Of a stretch of DNA of 64,000 nucleotides, positions 21,534 through 32,750 are shown piece by piece. Every line of letters starts with the position of its first letter. The stretch's first letter is position 1. The DNA comes from Batillaria attramentaria (taxonomy: Eukaryota; Mollusca; Gastropoda; Batillariidae): positions 25,001-89,000 of the forward strand of contig JACVVK020000379.1 of the NCBI GenBank assembly GCA_018292915.2, read 5' to 3'. The notes under the pieces were generated by a model. It was not told where the DNA came from. It ran no database searches and saw nothing but the letters and a program-made list of their open reading frames with translations. The position numbers and the translations under genes were made by a program.

Positions 21534-22130
21534 CCCGAGGAAGGCTTACACCAAACCGGAATGTTGATAACACTCGGTTCTGCGTTATATTCTGTTGCAC
21601 TGACTTTCACCTGAACACTGGTCCTTAGGAAGGCTTACTGTTGGTAACACCATGTTTCCAAGATCTTTGGTAACACTGAGTTCTATGTTATATTCCCTTG
21701 CACAGACTTTCACCTGAGCGCTGGTCCTTAGGAAGGCTTACATAAAGCCGAACTGTTGATAACACTGAGTTCTATGTTATATTTTGTTGCACAGACTTTC
21801 ATCCGAGCACTGGTCGGGGAGCCGAGGTGGCCGAATGGTAGAGCGTTGGACTTCTAATGCTCGGGTCGTGAGTTCGTAACCCGGTTGGGGCCAACTATTT
21901 GTGCTGGCTTTTTCGTCGTTGCCCCGTCTTTGATATCACCCATTGTAGTGGAAAAGGACGTTAAACCCCCAAACCCCCACCCACCCACCCCTTAGGAAGG
22001 CTTACATAAAGCCAAACTGTTGGTAACACTGAGTTCTATGTTATATTCCCTTGGTCAGACTGTCACCTGAGCACTGGTCCTTAGGAAGGCTTACTAGAGA
22101 CGAATGTTGATAACACTGGGGTCGATGTTA
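21236..22130. repeat. ~90-97 bp tandem array, interrupted by SINE-A and other DNA
   Basis: Units carry gagcactggtccttaggaag, gcttacataaagccgaactg, ttgataacactgagttctat and cacagactttcacc in order. A diverged unit begins near 21236; five clear units span 21533-22130. A (CTAA)n stretch lies at 21496-21532. The short complementary segments AGGCTT and AAGCC make each unit able to form a small hairpin. Confidence 0.85.
21816..21990 (+). mobile_element. SINE-A inserted in the tandem array, no target duplication
   Basis: A full-length copy lies between ggtc and cttagg, which are contiguous in the intact array units. Unlike most copies here it has no visible target duplication. Confidence 0.93.
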
Positions 22131-22506
22131 CCTCTTTGTTCATCTTCTATATGTAAACATATTCTTAGCAAGTTTCAGCAGCTTTTGTAGCGTAAAAACA
22201 CAAAGTATAATTAAGTTATAAAAAAAATTCTTTTGAGTCATTATCTTAAAATGACGTATTATCTCGGGATTTCGACAAAACGAAAATTAATACGATCCGA
22301 CTGGTCAACCAAAATAGCTTTCAATCAGCGGCATTTTGCTGGAACCTCGCGAAAACAACCAGCCACGAGGCAAACTGGAGACGCAACACAAGACAAGAAA
22401 AGAAACCAGAAGAAACAAACGAATCAAGGATTGTAAATTGCCGATTGGCTGTCTGTGGGTTGTTTGATAGTTTGACGTCACCCACCCTTTCACCCCTCGT
22501 TGTTGT

Positions 22507-22635
22507 AATGCTCGGGTCGTGAGTTCGAATCCCAGCTGGGGCTAAACATTTGTGCTGGCCTTTTTGTTGTTGTCCCGTCTTTGATATCACCCGTACATGG
22601 TGGAAAAGGACGTTAAACTCCCAAACACCCACCCA
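22507..22635 (+). mobile_element. SINE-A, 5'-truncated
   Basis: Starts within the head (aatgctcgggtcgtgagttc) and runs to the C-rich tail. Confidence 0.9.
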
Positions 22636-22666
22636 CAAGGGTGGACCTAGGCCGAACCAGTGTTTT

Positions 22667-22703
<37 letters not shown>

Positions 22704-23264
22704 CACAGCGCACAGTCTACTCTCGGCTGAGGTGGATTTCCTGGCTTCGTTCCAGTACTGTGTCGTTCTGTTGTTGTTACGTAATTTGGTTCATGTTGCA
22801 GCATGGCTTACCCCCTCCCCCTTATCTGCAGCTACCCTACCCCCACTCCCCCCCCCCCCCACCTATTACCGCCACCAAACACGTACGCGTTTTTCCACCT
22901 CTTCTAATACTCAGTATAACACTTTCAAAAGGTCAGCCGTGTTTTGTCCGTTTTCTGTCACGGTCAGCAAGTGCTGTGTGCCAACCTTTGCTTTCGAGTG
23001 TTTGCCATTTCTACAGTTTCAGTCTGTATGGACGCTGACCCCACAGGTCCGCCTCATGCTTTGCAACTGACACCAAGTCACGTTGAAGATACAGTTTGAT
23101 TGTGTATCGATTTTTGGCAGAGCAGCTGAGGGATTTCATTGCTTATTACTGGCCACCTCGGCGCAGTATCTTTGCACACGCAAGTTGTGTCCAGGATGCG
23201 AAATGGTGACCGGGTTTGTCTGTTCCACTTCAGTTCAGTTCAGTTCAGTTCAGTTCACTTTACT
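22636..23264. other. No gene recognised
   Basis: Contains (GT)n at 22668-22700, poly-C near 22850 and a (TTCAG)n run at 23228-23257. No exon or repeat family was recognised. Confidence 0.45.
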
Positions 23265-23374
23265 CTCTCTCTCTCTCTCTCTCGTATCAAATAAAGTTAT
23301 TTCAATTTCAATTTCATTCTCTCTCTCTCTCTCTCTCGTTTCAAATAAAGTTATTTCAATTTCAATTTCATTTT

Positions 23375-23412
<38 letters not shown>
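23265..23412 (+). repeat. (CT)n array holding two tail-only LINE remnants
   Basis: Two copies of tcaaataaagttatttcaat followed by ttcaatttcatt interrupt the CT array (about 23285-23318 and 23340-23378). An AATAAA followed by a short repeat is how LINE 3' ends in this window look, so these are probably insertions only ~40 bp long. The second copy and its CT flanks recur at 24861-24930, beyond the LINE. Confidence 0.7.
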
Positions 23413-23413
<1 letters not shown>

Positions 23414-24516
23414 GTGTGGTATTTTTAGATTTCAAGAAAGCATTTGACCTAGTCAACCATAACATTCTGCTGGAAAAATTAAAATGTTATTTGCCGAACT
23501 CAGAAACAACGTCTTTTTTCAAATCTTACCTGTCTGATAGGAATCAGAAGGTTCTGTTAAATGGTTCTCTTTCTTCCCTTGGTTTGGTGAAACACGGCGT
23601 GCCTCAGGGCTCTGTGCTCGGCCCACTTTTGTTTTGTTTATTTATCAATGATTTACCTCTCCATATAACTCACACCGAAGTCACATGTGACATGTTCGCA
23701 GATGATACAACCATCCACACTCCTGACACAGAACTTAACAACATCAGTGCACGACTGCAGCAGAGTCTGGACGAAGTGTCTGACTGGTGTGATAGTAATC
23801 ACATGATTCTAAACCCAAATAAAACTGAATCAATGGTCATAACCACACGCCAAAAACATCAGCTCGGCCCCTTGTCTCTCAGCTTGTCCTTCAGTGACCG
23901 CGACATTCAGCAGGTTACCCAACATCGCCTACTAGGGATTACGATAGACAACCAGCTCAAATGGCAAAGTCATATAGACAATGTCTGTAAGACTGTCTCT
24001 CGTAATCTCTACATGTTGTCCAAACTAAGGTATATGGTCGATGTTGTTGCCCGCAAAATGTTCTATAATGCGCATATAAAGTCTCACTTGGACTACGCAT
24101 CTACCGTGTGGGATGGTTCAGGGGAAGTCCACATGAAGAGGTTGAATTCCTTACACCGAAGGGCAGCGAAATTAATCCTTCCTGATCCCCTCTTGTCAAC
24201 GGACCAAAAACTTAAAAAAATAGAGATGCTACCACTAAAACAGCAGTTTCAGTTTAATAAAGGTTTAACAATGTACAAGGCTTGGAAGCACACTCTTCCG
24301 CCATATCTTTGCTCCTTGTTTTCACAAAAAGAATCCCTTTATTCCAGGTCCCACAATCAGTTTAAAATCCCTCGCCCCAGGATTGACAAGTACAAATCCA
24401 GTCTATCCTTTTCTGGTCCCGATCTTTGGAATTCGCTGCCTCTCCATGTGAGATCATCCCCTTCACTTTATACCTTTAAGAAACGGCTTTTTAACTTTCT
24501 TCGTTCAGTTCAATAG
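23413..24516 (+). CDS. LINE reverse transcriptase, C-terminal 367 residues, intact frame
   Basis: An RNA-directed DNA polymerase fragment. Motif A is VFLDFKKAFDLVNHNILLEK with its catalytic Asp. The motif B region is GVPQGSVLGPLLFCLFINDL. Motif C is MFADDTTIHT with the Asp pair. The frame ends with the C-terminal FSGPDLWNSLPLHV block common in CR1/Jockey ORF2 and stops at 24514-24516. The fingers before motif A and the endonuclease domain are missing. The frame continues upstream only through CT-microsatellite codons, which are not part of the protein. The lack of stops or frameshifts suggests a fairly recent insertion. It lies antisense to the predicted large intron of the QVR-like gene. Confidence 0.93.
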
Positions 24517-24860
24517 AGCTGGAAAGCCAGTTTCGTCCACACGTACTTAGAAACCAGTCTTCACTAATCATTATTACCGTAGTCATTTACTAACACCCAA
24601 CATGTGCATATTTACATAATCATGTTAGTTTGCATTAACTTTAATCATTTCTGTTTTCTTGGTTATCCCTGCCATCTATTTTAGCTATCATGCTTATTCT
24701 CCACCTTCTTGTATTTCATTTTTAAGTGTCTGTAATGTGTATACTCCTAAGCTTTTAGTCTTATGCTGTAGTCTAGCAACGGCAAGGTTGTAAACTGGCC
24801 CTTTGGCCAAAATCTTCTACCGTTGTAAAATAAAGGATTGTCATTGTCATTGTCATTGTC
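23413..24860 (+). mobile_element. CR1/Jockey-like LINE, 5'-truncated, ~1.45 kb
   Basis: The element begins abruptly after a CT array, inside the reverse transcriptase at the motif A region. It contains the rest of ORF2, a ~340-bp 3' untranslated region and a tail of AATAAA plus (attgtc)n repeats. The short-repeat tail and strong 5' truncation are typical of CR1-type elements. Tail relatives occur at 491-626, 30957-31043, 45582-45629 and 51219-51290. Confidence 0.9.
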
Positions 24861-24930
24861 TCTCTCTCTCGTTTCAAATAAAGTTATTTCAATTTCAATT
24901 TCATTTTCAATCTCTCTATCTCTCTCTCTC
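24861..24930 (+). repeat. CT array with a tail-only LINE remnant (duplicate of 23333-23400)
   Basis: tcaaataaagttatttcaat and ttcaatttcattttcaatct with CT flanks repeat the sequence found immediately before the LINE, so the LINE is bracketed by direct repeats of about 60-70 bp. Confidence 0.8.
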
Positions 24931-25084
24931 CATTATGTTTACCATTTACTCGTACGTAGTGTTAATATGCTGTTATTGTCCTTGCTGTTCATGTTCATAT
25001 GTTATGTGTGTTCATTTGATTCTTATTGTTCTGTTTTGTTCACCTTCATGATAGCGGCTCAAGGCCGGAATCAGTGAAATCTGT

Positions 25085-25124
<40 letters not shown>

Positions 25125-25640
25125 TACACACACACACACACGCCCTCGACTCTCAACACTCGAACCTTGTCACCATGCGAGAAGGCAGAACTGAAGTGCG
25201 CAAAGAAAGCAAAGGCCTATTCGCCATCACGCGTCTTCAGAAGTGTAGATCAAGTTTCCTGTGGAGAAGTATTCACAATTATCGATTCCTTTGTTCCTCT
25301 AAGTTGGAGAGGGGGTCAAACAACAGATATCGGCACACGTACACAACACGTGAAGGGGAAATACGACACCTAACTGTTCCCTACACCCTTTTAAGATGCA
25401 AAACGTGAGACAGCGAAAATGGATGAAACTGAAAGAGTGAGAGTCGTTGAAAAAAGCACAACTTGACGAAGCACAAGAACAGTGCCCTACTGCGCAGGAA
25501 AGGTTAAAGGCCCATTTTTTAAAGATTTTTATGCTCACAGATCATTCTCAGCCGTTCTTGTGGTGTTTAGCGCTTCACTGCTTAGACATCTGCAAAGTGA
25601 CAGCGTCTCAAATTAAAAGGTTGGTACTAAGCCGACGCTG
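24931..25640. other. No gene recognised
   Basis: (CT)n(AC)n at 25089-25141; otherwise apparently unique sequence. Confidence 0.45.
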
Positions 25641-25838
25641 CAACGGAAGGGTACACAGTGACGCGGTTAACACAAGGACTGCGCGTCGGGCTTGCGGCAC
25701 GGTCAACCCCGCTGAATAGAAAAATTTGAATTTCAAGTCAACCGCTCGTGCAGAGTGTAGACAGCATTGTATCGCATTATGAGCTCTGCTAGTCATTAAG
25801 ATAGAGTATTTCGAGCGTACAGGCGCACCAAACATGTT
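25641..25838 (-). repeat. Dispersed repeat R4, copy 2
   Basis: Read on minus, tgcgcctgtacgctcgaaat, actctatcttaatgactagc and ctcataatgcgatacaatgc align with R4 copies 1 and 3. Confidence 0.7.
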
Positions 25839-26051
25839 AACTTATTTGGGACTTAGTAAACACAGAACACTTTAACCCTTTCTACACGGACCGATTCACG
25901 TCTGGCACCGGTTGCCTGGATCCAGTGGTGACATTTCACCATGTGGGCCAAAGAACTTCATATTTCATGGAAATGTTGCTTAGATGTTGTACTTGTATAA
26001 ATGTACTGAACTTGGCTAAGTACATCAAAATTATTTGAATAGTTTAAATAT

Positions 26052-26120
<69 letters not shown>

Positions 26121-27275
26121 TGTAAACGCTCAAATTGCTGCTGCCAATGTACAGGTATTAATTTTTGTTGTTGTTTTTGTTGTTTAATGTCATTGTTGTC
26201 CCTTTCACTTTGTCAATTCCTCCATACCCCGATAGGGGCCAAAATCTTTTGACTCTTTTGACTCTCTTTGACCTTGACATCACCTTCAGCGGGTTGCCAA
26301 AGGAAACTTGACAGTAGACATATTGGAAAGGTAGGTAGCATGTTACGACTGTAGTCGCAGCTGGGGCAGAATGAGTTAATCTGCAAAACGTGAGACAGCT
26401 AAACTAGATGAAATAATTATGCCGAAGAAAAAAACAACAACAACAACAACAAAAAACCACCCACACATTAAAACCAAAGAGAGAGAGAGAAAAGACCAAG
26501 AATGCGACCAACAACGATACTTGATACGGGACTAGGTGCGGTAGTCACGATCCACAGTATATAATGACGTTACCAAACTAATTTCAGTCCACCTACCTTA
26601 GGGATGGATTTCTCTAAAAGTGTCCCCCAAAATAAACAGTCTTTGAAACAGATGCGGAATAATTGCTTCTAATTTTGTACGCTCCACCAAGATTGCCTTA
26701 GAGCTTTCGTTTCTTCGTTTTGCGCTGTATCGTTTTACTTTAGAAGTTGTAATTCGTTCAGTGTAAGTTGAGAGAATGTGTTGTTTTACGATTTTTACTT
26801 TTTCTTAGATTGTAAGGCGCTTAGAGCCTGTAGCCCAGGGATAGGCAGCCTGTCATCATCATCATCATCATCATCATCACTAGTAGTAGTAGTAGTACCA
26901 TTATTATTATTATTATAGAAAGTGGGTGTTACATGGCAGGATCGTGATGCCTCAGAACGCTCGATAACACGGCGGTGTGACAGATCAGAAGACGTCTACC
27001 TGGTCATCCGGAAAAAAGGACCTGGGCGTCGTTAATGTGATAGGCGAAGATTTTTTTTTTTTTTTTTTTTTTTGCTGCCCCAACTCTTTTTGCCAGTTCC
27101 ACTGATGTTCCTCCCAGGTGATGGGTGGAATCCACGGAAGGCTCGAAAGCTGGGGCAATTTTTAATTTTTTTTTTATTATGCATGATGATGGGGATGAGG
27201 ATGACGGTAAGATGATGCTATGGAGGTCCGTGTGGTTTGGGACTGCGGGACGGGGCCACATTCCACGCTTGATAC
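25839..27275. other. Unassigned spacer
   Basis: Holds (GT)n at 26056-26114, (CAA)n at 26430-26452, a short SINE-tail-like block near 26812-26835 (ttgtaaggcgcttagagcct), (ATC)n at 26856-26880, (ATT)n near 26900 and poly-T at 27050-27074. No exon recognised. Confidence 0.5.
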
Positions 27276-27597
27276 GCGAAAAATTTTCTCTTTGTCGTAT
27301 GTGGCACCGTTCATTCGGGCCGACCCGTCAGGGGGTCTCTCCGGGTACTCCGGCTTCCTCCCCATCAGCTTTGTAAATGTTCAGCCCACAAAATAAAAAT
27401 AAAAAAACAAAAACAAAAAACGTAAATGCAATTCAAAAATTCCTAAACTTAAATTGCTGAGCTGGACCTTCGTGATTGTATTGTGTTCCTGTCCAGTGAG
27501 AGAATGCGTGTGATTCAGGTGAGCGTGCGTGTTGGGTTTAGCTCGCGGCGTACTGAGCCAAAGATTTAGGTTAAAGCCCCTATATTAATAAGAAGAA
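27276..27597 (+). mobile_element. SINE-B, head missing, diverged
   Basis: Begins near aaaattttctctttgtcgta and contains ctccgggtactccggcttcc, the GTGATT block and gcgtgcgtgttggg. Its terminal repeat has decayed to aataagaagaagg. Confidence 0.85.
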
Positions 27598-27894
27598 GGG
27601 GGGGGGGATGACCCAAGGAGTATAGATGACAGAGACGGCCAGGGCTCCTCGTGACTCAAGGCTTCACTGGCTAGATTGATGGAACTCGGACAGGAAAACA
27701 GCCGATTTCTTCCGCGGCAGGACCGAGTGTGGGGGACGGGACGCACTTTTAAGTGGAAGATGATGCTATTTGTTGCCGGGTATTAAGGACCCTGTTGGTA
27801 ACCTCACGTCTACATGTCAGACAGTATACACACACTGCCCGTCTTCTGCTGCCACTTACTCACGTGGACGTGGCGACTGAGGACGGAGAGGTTC

Positions 27895-28177
27895 TCTCTC
27901 AGAGAGAGAGAGAGAGAGAGAAGGTGGGGGCACCGGGGGTGGGGGGGGGACAGGAAGCGAGAGAGAGAGAGGGGGGGGAGAAGGTGGGGGCACCGGGGGG
28001 GGGGGGAGACAGGAAGCGAGAGAGAGAGAGAGAAGGGAGGGGTACCGGGGGGTGGGGAGGGGTGGGGGGGGGGGGGAGAGCGACAGAGAGAGAGAGAGAG
28101 AGAAGGGAGGGGCACCGGGGGGGAGTGGGGAGGGGTGGGGGGGGGGGAGAGCGACTGAGAGAGAGAGAGAGAGAGAG

Positions 28178-28226
<49 letters not shown>
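27895..28226. repeat. GA/poly-G compound minisatellite
   Basis: About four to five units of (GA)n, then ggtgggggcaccgggggg, poly-G and gagagcgac or caggaagc, ending in GA and GT arrays. The plus strand has many G4+ runs and therefore G-quadruplex potential. Confidence 0.9.
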
Positions 28227-28227
<1 letters not shown>

Positions 28228-28228
<1 letters not shown>

Positions 28229-28493
28229 TTAACACGAACACTTGTATGAGACTAGACCTCACGCAGACAAGTTCAACAGACCAACTTTCTCCAAAAAGCT
28301 TGACGGGCAAAGAGATGCAATACAACGCAAAAACTCAGTGTTCATGACCTGTGGATGCGTGTGTATGGGAGAGTTTGGTTAACACGAACACTTGTCCGAG
28401 ACCAGACCAGACAAGCTCAACAGACCAATTTTTGTTCCAAAGAGCTTCCAGAGAGATGCAATACAACGCAAGAACTGTTCATGACCTGTGGAT
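28228..28493. repeat. Two-copy tandem duplication, ~149 and ~117 bp
   Basis: Both copies start ggttaacacgaacacttgt and end gttcatgacctgtgga (28228-28376 and 28377-28493). They differ by several indels, so the duplication is not recent. Confidence 0.85.
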
Positions 28494-29091
28494 ATCAAAG
28501 AGTGATACAAGAGCCTACTGAGCCTTCAAAAAGTTCAAAGAGGATATCACTGCCTCGGTTCGAAGTTAAACGGTCTTTTTATAGGGTTGAGCCTTTATTT
28601 AAGTTGTACATGCTGTCTTCTTTAACCGACTTCCTCTGTTGCTCAGCCTCGCTCCACGACTGCAGACTGGTCCGCGGACAAAACAACAACTAGACGCACT
28701 AAGACACCCATCTTCCTTCTCCTACCGTTACTGCCCCAGCTGCTTATTTGCATACTATTATTATGCATTATGCAGATATGTCTGGACCCTATCACACTGT
28801 TGAAAAAGGGGGAATGGCAATGACCAGTGCAAGTACAGTTCGTGAATACTAATCAGTGGACAGTGCGTCTCCTAGCCTTTGCTGTCGTCGTTGTTGTTCG
28901 TGTTGTCCTTTAACACATTTCGTGCCGCACACAAATATCCCATGTTTTTTGTTGTTGTTGTTGTTTTTTGTTTTTTGTGTGCTCTTTTTCGATTTTGGCC
29001 CTGTATGCGATAATCAGGCTAAATTAACGGTTCCTCTTATTGCAGCAAACACGAGTATAATCAAAGTACACAAATCCCACTGGGCCAAATT
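28494..29091. other. No gene recognised
   Basis: Apparently unique sequence with a (GTT)n run at 28949-28975. Confidence 0.45.
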
Positions 29092-29495
29092 AATAATAAT
29101 AATAATAATAATAAGTATTGTATAGGCGCTTTTCCCAATTTCACGAATCGGCTCAAAGCGCCGCGAACTGAACCCAACACGCACGCTCACGTGAATCACA
29201 CGCATTCACCACACACTGGACATAAACGTATTACAATCACGTGGTGCGAAGGGTCAGCTCAGCTATTTAAATTTCGGAATTTAGAATTACATTTATTTTT
29301 TCAAATTTGGTGGGCTGAACATTTCCAAAGCAGAGGGGGAGGAAGCCGGGGTACCCGGAGAGAACCCCCGACGATCGGCCCGAATGAACGGTGCCACATA
29401 CGAGAAGGAAAAATTCTTTGCCCCGAGTGGGACTCGAATCCCCCACCTCTCGCATTGGTGACAAGTCTCTTAACCACTAGACCACCGACCGCCCC
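29092..29495 (-). mobile_element. SINE-B, full length
   Basis: Complete from the (ATT)n tail to the tRNA-like head with A and B boxes. A short repeat caaatt (29086-29091 and 29497-29502) may be the target duplication. Confidence 0.95.
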
Positions 29496-29513
29496 ACAAA
29501 TTGAAATCCATGC

Positions 29514-29677
29514 AGACAAAATAAATTGATTATGATTTTTGTTTGTTTGTTTGTTTGTTTGTTTGTTTGTTTGTTTGTTTGTAGTGATGCCACTGGTGCA
29601 CCACCCTTTAACTTACTTGGTAAGAATTGAGTTAAAGGGTTTCGGCAGTGAGTGTACACTAACATACGGCATGCCTC
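29514..29677 (-). repeat. Dispersed repeat R5, with (TTTG)n expansion
   Basis: Read on minus, gaggcatgccgtatgttagt, tcaattcttaccaagtaagt and tcataatcaatttattttgt match 31408-31535. A (TTTG)n run of about 45 bp has grown inside this copy at 29539-29582. Confidence 0.88.
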
Positions 29678-29691
29678 TTTCTGTTGTTGGT

Positions 29692-30094
29692 GGCGGTCGG
29701 TGGTCTAGTGGTTAAGAGACCTGTCACCAATTCGAGAGGTCAGGGGTTCCAGTCCCACTCGGGGCAAAGAAATTTTCCTTCTCGTATGTGGCACCGTTCA
29801 TTCGGGCCGATCGTCGGGGGTTCTCTCCGGGTACTCCGGCTTCCTCCCCCCTCTGCTTTGGAAATGTTCAGACCACCAAATTTGAAAAATAAATGCAATT
29901 CTAAATTCCGAAATGTAAATAGCTGAGCTGACCCTTCGCACCACGTGATTGTAATGTGTTTATGTCGGGTGTGTGAGAGAATGTGTGTGATTCACGTGAG
30001 CGTGCGTGTTGGGTTCAGTTCGCGGCGCTTTGAGCCGATTCATGAAATTGGGTAAAGCGCCTATATAATACTCATTATTATTATTATTATTATT
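29692..30094 (+). mobile_element. SINE-B, full length
   Basis: ggcggtcggtggtctagtgg head, intact body and (ATT)n tail. Together with 29092-29495 it forms an inverted pair of SINE-B about 200 bp apart. Confidence 0.95.
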
Positions 30095-30160
30095 GTGTGT
30101 TGCGTTGTTGTCGTCGTCGTTGTCGTTGTATTTCTCACGGTTTAGGTTCAAGTCTAACCA

Positions 30161-30162
30161 GC

Positions 30163-30241
<79 letters not shown>

Positions 30242-30245
30242 ACAC
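30161..30245. repeat. (CT)n(AC)n microsatellite
   Basis: Pure CT followed by AC. Confidence 0.95.
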
Positions 30246-30480
30246 TTTATTAGCAAGCAAGTCTGATGATTGCTTGTAAACTTACCAACTTCTAAAATGA
30301 AAAATATTTATAAATAGTCTACCCGGTTTCTGTCGTTATACCTGGACGATGGTATACGGTACATGATACCAATGCTCTATATGTACTGTGCCTTGTGCTA
30401 GAGATGTGCTGTTTCGTATCTTATATATATATATGTGTGTGTATTGCGGTTGTGTGCGCGATCTGTTCCCCCCTTCAGTC

Positions 30481-30544
30481 ACAGGCCATGAGCCTCCACT
30501 GAATAAAGCATTTGTCACTGTCATTGTCATTGTCATTCTCTGTA

Positions 30545-30635
<91 letters not shown>
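30481..30635 (+). repeat. LINE-type tail and (TGTC)n(TC)n array
   Basis: ctgaataaagcatttgtcac and (tcattg)n look like another LINE 3' end, followed by TGTC and a long TC array up to 30635. Confidence 0.6.
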
Positions 30636-30640
<5 letters not shown>

Positions 30641-30862
30641 GGAACTCTTTACCACTAAGTATCCAAAACATTTCCAAATTCACTGACTTCAAACAAATTC
30701 TACACGACACGCTCATCTGACCATATAGGTAGAAATGTGTTATATGCATGTTTTCGAATGTTAGTGACGACTTTGAAGTTCTTACTTGGCATACAGCCAA
30801 TATCGACAAATGCCACGTATGTTTTGATTGTTTATCATGTCTACTTTTCTTCATTTCTTTTA
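30636..30862 (+). mobile_element. LINE ORF2 C terminus and 3' UTR fragment
   Basis: IWNSLPLSIQNISKFTDFKQ and then ILHDTLI and a stop (30716-30718... frame on plus) give the C terminus of a CR1/Jockey-type ORF2. The following ~140 bp of 3' UTR is shared with the minus-strand copy at 37594-37972. The similarity starts exactly where the TC array ends; in the other copy this position is occupied by cctctctttctc, a possible seed for the array. Confidence 0.8.
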
Positions 30863-30956
30863 GATAGTTAATACTTTTGTTTGTCTTTTTTCTCTCTCTC
30901 TTTTTCCCCCTCCCCCCCCCCCCTTGTTTTGATGTTGTCTTTTTACCCTTTAACGT

Positions 30957-31037
30957 AGATTAGCAGGACAGCTTGTAAGACAGGCAGTAATGCCTAAATG
31001 CTTTATCCTGAATAAAAAACGTTTCATCATCATCATC

Positions 31038-31043
<6 letters not shown>
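30957..31043 (+). mobile_element. LINE 3' tail with (ATC)n end
   Basis: tagcaggacagcttgtaaga and ctttatcctgaataaaaaac are homologous to the minus-strand tail at 51219-51290. The terminal repeat here is (ATC)n, followed by a TC array. Confidence 0.72.
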
Positions 31044-31077
<34 letters not shown>

Positions 31078-31407
31078 ACAAGCCGGTTCTAGGTGCCTCC
31101 TGCCATTTTCTGGCAGAGCAAAACAACAGCAGCCTGCATTGTTTGAGAGGACAACGCGTTTTATTATTTCTGCCGTGCATAATAATGTCATAAAAATTCA
31201 TGCCTGTGGCGTTTGCAGACGGATGCGATCGTGATAAAACCCAGCTGATTGATCGAAAAACTGTTAGGTTTGGACGTTCGGGGACACACAGCAAAGAACA
31301 CGGGCGTTAATCAAAAAGGTTTGGCGGTGTTTTTGGTGCTATAACGATTCATAAGTTTTACGCAACGACGACGACAACAACGCAACACACAACAACAACA
31401 ACAAAAA

Positions 31408-31535
31408 GAGGCATGCCGTATGTTAGTGTACACTCACTGCCCAAACCGTGTAACTCAATTCTTACCAAGTAAGTTAAAGGGTAGTGCACCAGCTCGTGGC
31501 CTCACTATAAAAAAAATCATAATCAATTTATTTTG
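31408..31535 (+). repeat. Dispersed repeat R5
   Basis: Starts gaggcatgccgtatgttagt and ends tcataatcaatttattttgt; inverted partner at 29514-29677. Confidence 0.88.
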
Positions 31536-31555
31536 TCCTGGCAGTAAATTCGTAA

Positions 31556-31672
<117 letters not shown>

Positions 31673-32345
31673 TGTGTATTTATTAATGTCTTCTTTACGA
31701 TCACACAGAAATCCAGTAAATGAAGCTTTTTTTTAGGGGTGACTAGGATGCCTGAGGCTAATAGGGAATATAATATAGGCATTTTCAGCCTCCGTGCACA
31801 TGCGTTCTTTGGCCAGTAGCACCGGAAACACTCCGACATCTTGATTGACCCCCATGTCTGGCGTTTGGGACGCAACCAAGAGAACAGATGACATATTATG
31901 GGGAGCTGAAAGAATGTAAGGCCGGTACTGTGATAGAGATGAGTGGGGGGGGGGGGGAGGCAGGAGGAGGGGAGAGGGGAGGGGAGGAATGGGGGGGGGG
32001 GGGGGCGGGGGGAAGGAGGGGGTAAGAGGTGGAGGTGGTCATTAAACAAAATCACTATTTCCGGTCGGTCTGCGGAGTAGCCTGACGTCAACTTTTTTTT
32101 GTTTTTTTTTGTTGTTGAAACCTTTCATTAAAAGTTTGAAACTCAAAGACATGTATTTGGCGTGGTGTCGATGTTTGGGTGCGCTCTTCTATTTGTACTC
32201 TAGGCCCATGCGAGGTTCAATCGATTCCGCTTCAGCCTCTTCTAGCCATGCACCCAAAAAAAGAACAGGAAATGAAATGCTTGGGCTACACAATACAGAT
32301 GCGGTTTTCAAAGAAAATGCTATATATTACTATCAGACATAACGC
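31673..32345. other. No gene recognised
   Basis: Contains a G-rich stretch at 31943-32030; no exon or known repeat. Confidence 0.45.
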
Positions 32346-32374
32346 TGTTCATGACACCCTAGAAACGCTTTAGA

Positions 32375-32454
<80 letters not shown>
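32346..32454 (-). repeat. R3 end fragment continuing into an (AC)n array
   Basis: atgacaccctagaaacgctt and tagaattc match the inner part of R3 (minus orientation), after which 76 bp of AC follow. In R3 copy 1 the same point carries gtgtgtgaat. Confidence 0.65.
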
Positions 32455-32456
<2 letters not shown>

Positions 32457-32750
32457 CCAGCAGGCAAACGTCCTATCTCTCTTCATTGTATCTGTACCGA
32501 TGGCAGCGACCCCTCGATTTGCTTGAGAAAGCTGCCTGTGCGACGGCGAAACAGTACATCCTTGACGTCATTTTTTTGTGGGGAAAAAGACCATTACGTC
32601 ATTGTGAAATCACACCCTTTTACCATCAAATGACGTCATGGTCTTATACCGCGTTGTGCCGTTACTCGGCAGAAAGAAATCAGATGGGTTGCCATGGGGA
32701 ATCAGAGGGCGTGGCTACGGGCCTGTTACCTGTCCGCCATGATCTGACCC

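Noticed and set aside
23083..23412. N-terminal extension of the reverse transcriptase frame
   Set aside because: It reads through CT arrays and tail remnants (SLSLSL) and is not part of the protein; the LINE starts at about 23413.
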